Assembly: GCA_023260735.1 (NCBI GenBank)
Contig: JALQUL010000232.1
Coordinates: forward strand, 1-6,522
Origin: Limnohabitans sp.
GTDB taxonomy: Bacteria > Pseudomonadota > Gammaproteobacteria > Burkholderiales > Burkholderiaceae_C
DNA length: 6,522 nucleotides
Direction of reading: 5' to 3'
Below the pieces are notes generated by a model that worked only from the letters and a program-made list of their open reading frames with translations, did not search any database and had not been told where the DNA came from. The stretch's first letter is position 1; every line of letters begins with the position of its first letter. This document shows positions 5,833 to 6,522 of this stretch, in pieces. The translations under genes were made by a program, and so were the position numbers.

Positions 5833-6522
5833 ATGACTGAGGTTTCTTCAACGACCGATAATAATGTCGATACTCCACCAGTTGAAACTGGCAAAAAACG
5901 TCCCAAACCAGGACAAAGGCGTATTCAAATATTACAAACCTTGGCTGCCATGCTTGAGCAGCCGGGTGCAGAACGCGTCACGACCGCTGCACTGGCCAAA
6001 AATTTAGAAGTGAGTGAAGCTGCTTTATATCGTCATTTTGCCAGCAAAGCTCAAATGTTTGAGGGTTTACTTGATTTTATTGAAGAAACCGTTTTATCTT
6101 TAATCAACCAAATTAAAGCAGCTGACCCTATTGATATAGATATTACAGGTCTAAGCCCCGAAGAGGTTTTATTAGCCGGTGAAGCGGGCCTGAGGCAAGC
6201 TAGTCGTATTACCTTTATGGTGCTACAGTTTGCCGAGAAAAACCCAGGTATGACAAGAGTCATGGTGGGAGATGCTTTATTAGGCGAGAATGACCGCCTG
6301 ATGGACAGAATGAATTTGTTTTTTGACAAAATCGAATCGAGCCTCAGACAAAGTTTCCGTTTTTATGTGGCCGCTAAAAACCCAAGTAATACCCAAATAG
6401 AAGCTCAATTGCGTGCATCTGTTGCTATCTCATTTATTTTAGGTCGCTTACAACGTTTTTCTCGCTCTGAATTTAAACGCCTACCAACCGAGCATCTTGA
6501 GGCGAGCTTGAACATTATTTGT
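5833..6522 (+). CDS. slmA: Nucleoid occlusion factor SlmA (TetR family), 3' end cut by window edge
   Basis: SlmA binds specific chromosomal sites and, when DNA-bound, antagonises FtsZ so that the division septum does not form over the nucleoid. The frame runs 230 codons from ATG 5833 to the last base without a stop. The helix-turn-helix (about residues 47-75) contains LAKNLEVSEAALYRHFASK, close to the E. coli SlmA sequence VSEAALYRHFPSK. Further matches are FAEKNPGMTRV (E. coli FGERNPGLTRI), the region ENDRLMDRMN and the C-terminal RFSRSEFKRLPTE. By comparison with E. coli SlmA (198 residues) only a few C-terminal residues are missing. The protein has a longer N-terminal tail (about 20 extra polar residues) and about 20 extra residues near 97-121. 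The gene follows argB after 95 bases with a terminator between. The only ribosome-binding hint is GGA six bases before the ATG. Confidence 0.93.
   Translation, partial: MTEVSSTTDNNVDTPPVETGKKRPKPGQRRIQILQTLAAMLEQPGAERVTTAALAKNLEVSEAALYRHFASKAQMFEGLLDFIEETVLSLINQIKAADPIDIDITGLSPEEVLLAGEAGLRQASRITFMVLQFAEKNPGMTRVMVGDALLGENDRLMDRMNLFFDKIESSLRQSFRFYVAAKNPSNTQIEAQLRASVAISFILGRLQRFSRSEFKRLPTEHLEASLNIIC

Noticed and set aside
6051..6329. 92-codon minus-strand open frame inside slmA
   Set aside because: It is opposite a well-supported SlmA coding region and has no recognisable protein features.

Overview
This window looks like a low-GC (about 42% by hand count of sample lines) proteobacterial chromosome segment, most probably from a betaproteobacterium. 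The reasons are a SlmA-type nucleoid-occlusion regulator (a beta/gammaproteobacterial protein) directly after argB, an Mla-like envelope lipid-transport module, and a MraY/WecA-like sugar-phosphate transferase. The genus cannot be read from the sequence.

Layout: (1) Bases 1 to about 125 do not belong with the rest. They are GC-richer (70 of 120 bases by hand count) and encode, on the minus strand, an internal piece of an acyl-CoA dehydrogenase. At about 116-135 this joins abruptly to the interior of a plus-strand DAHP synthase gene. Both genes are cut at the same point in opposite orientation, which suggests an assembly chimera more than a real locus. (2) From about 122 to 829 runs the C-terminal two thirds of a class I DAHP synthase (shikimate pathway entry), closed by a strong intrinsic terminator at 850-900. 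(3) From 945 to 3451 lies a three-gene cluster: a divergent MlaE-like permease, an MCE-domain (MlaD-like) protein with a long helical tail, and an unclassified lipoprotein whose start overlaps the MCE stop. No ATPase gene is present in the cluster. (4) From 3570 to 4673 is a polyprenyl-phosphate glycosyl-1-phosphate transferase with a GTG start. (5) From 4829 to 5737 is a complete argB, followed by a good terminator hairpin at 5756-5791. (6) From 5833 to the right edge is slmA, lacking only its last few codons.

Apart from the 5' fragment, all genes are on the plus strand. The permease, MCE protein and lipoprotein probably form one outer-membrane lipid-trafficking operon. The transferase starts an undecaprenyl-linked glycan pathway, argB serves arginine synthesis, and SlmA couples division to chromosome position. 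Almost no start codon has a recognisable Shine-Dalgarno sequence. There is no gene-free stretch above 300 bases, and I see no tRNA, rRNA, CRISPR or insertion sequence.
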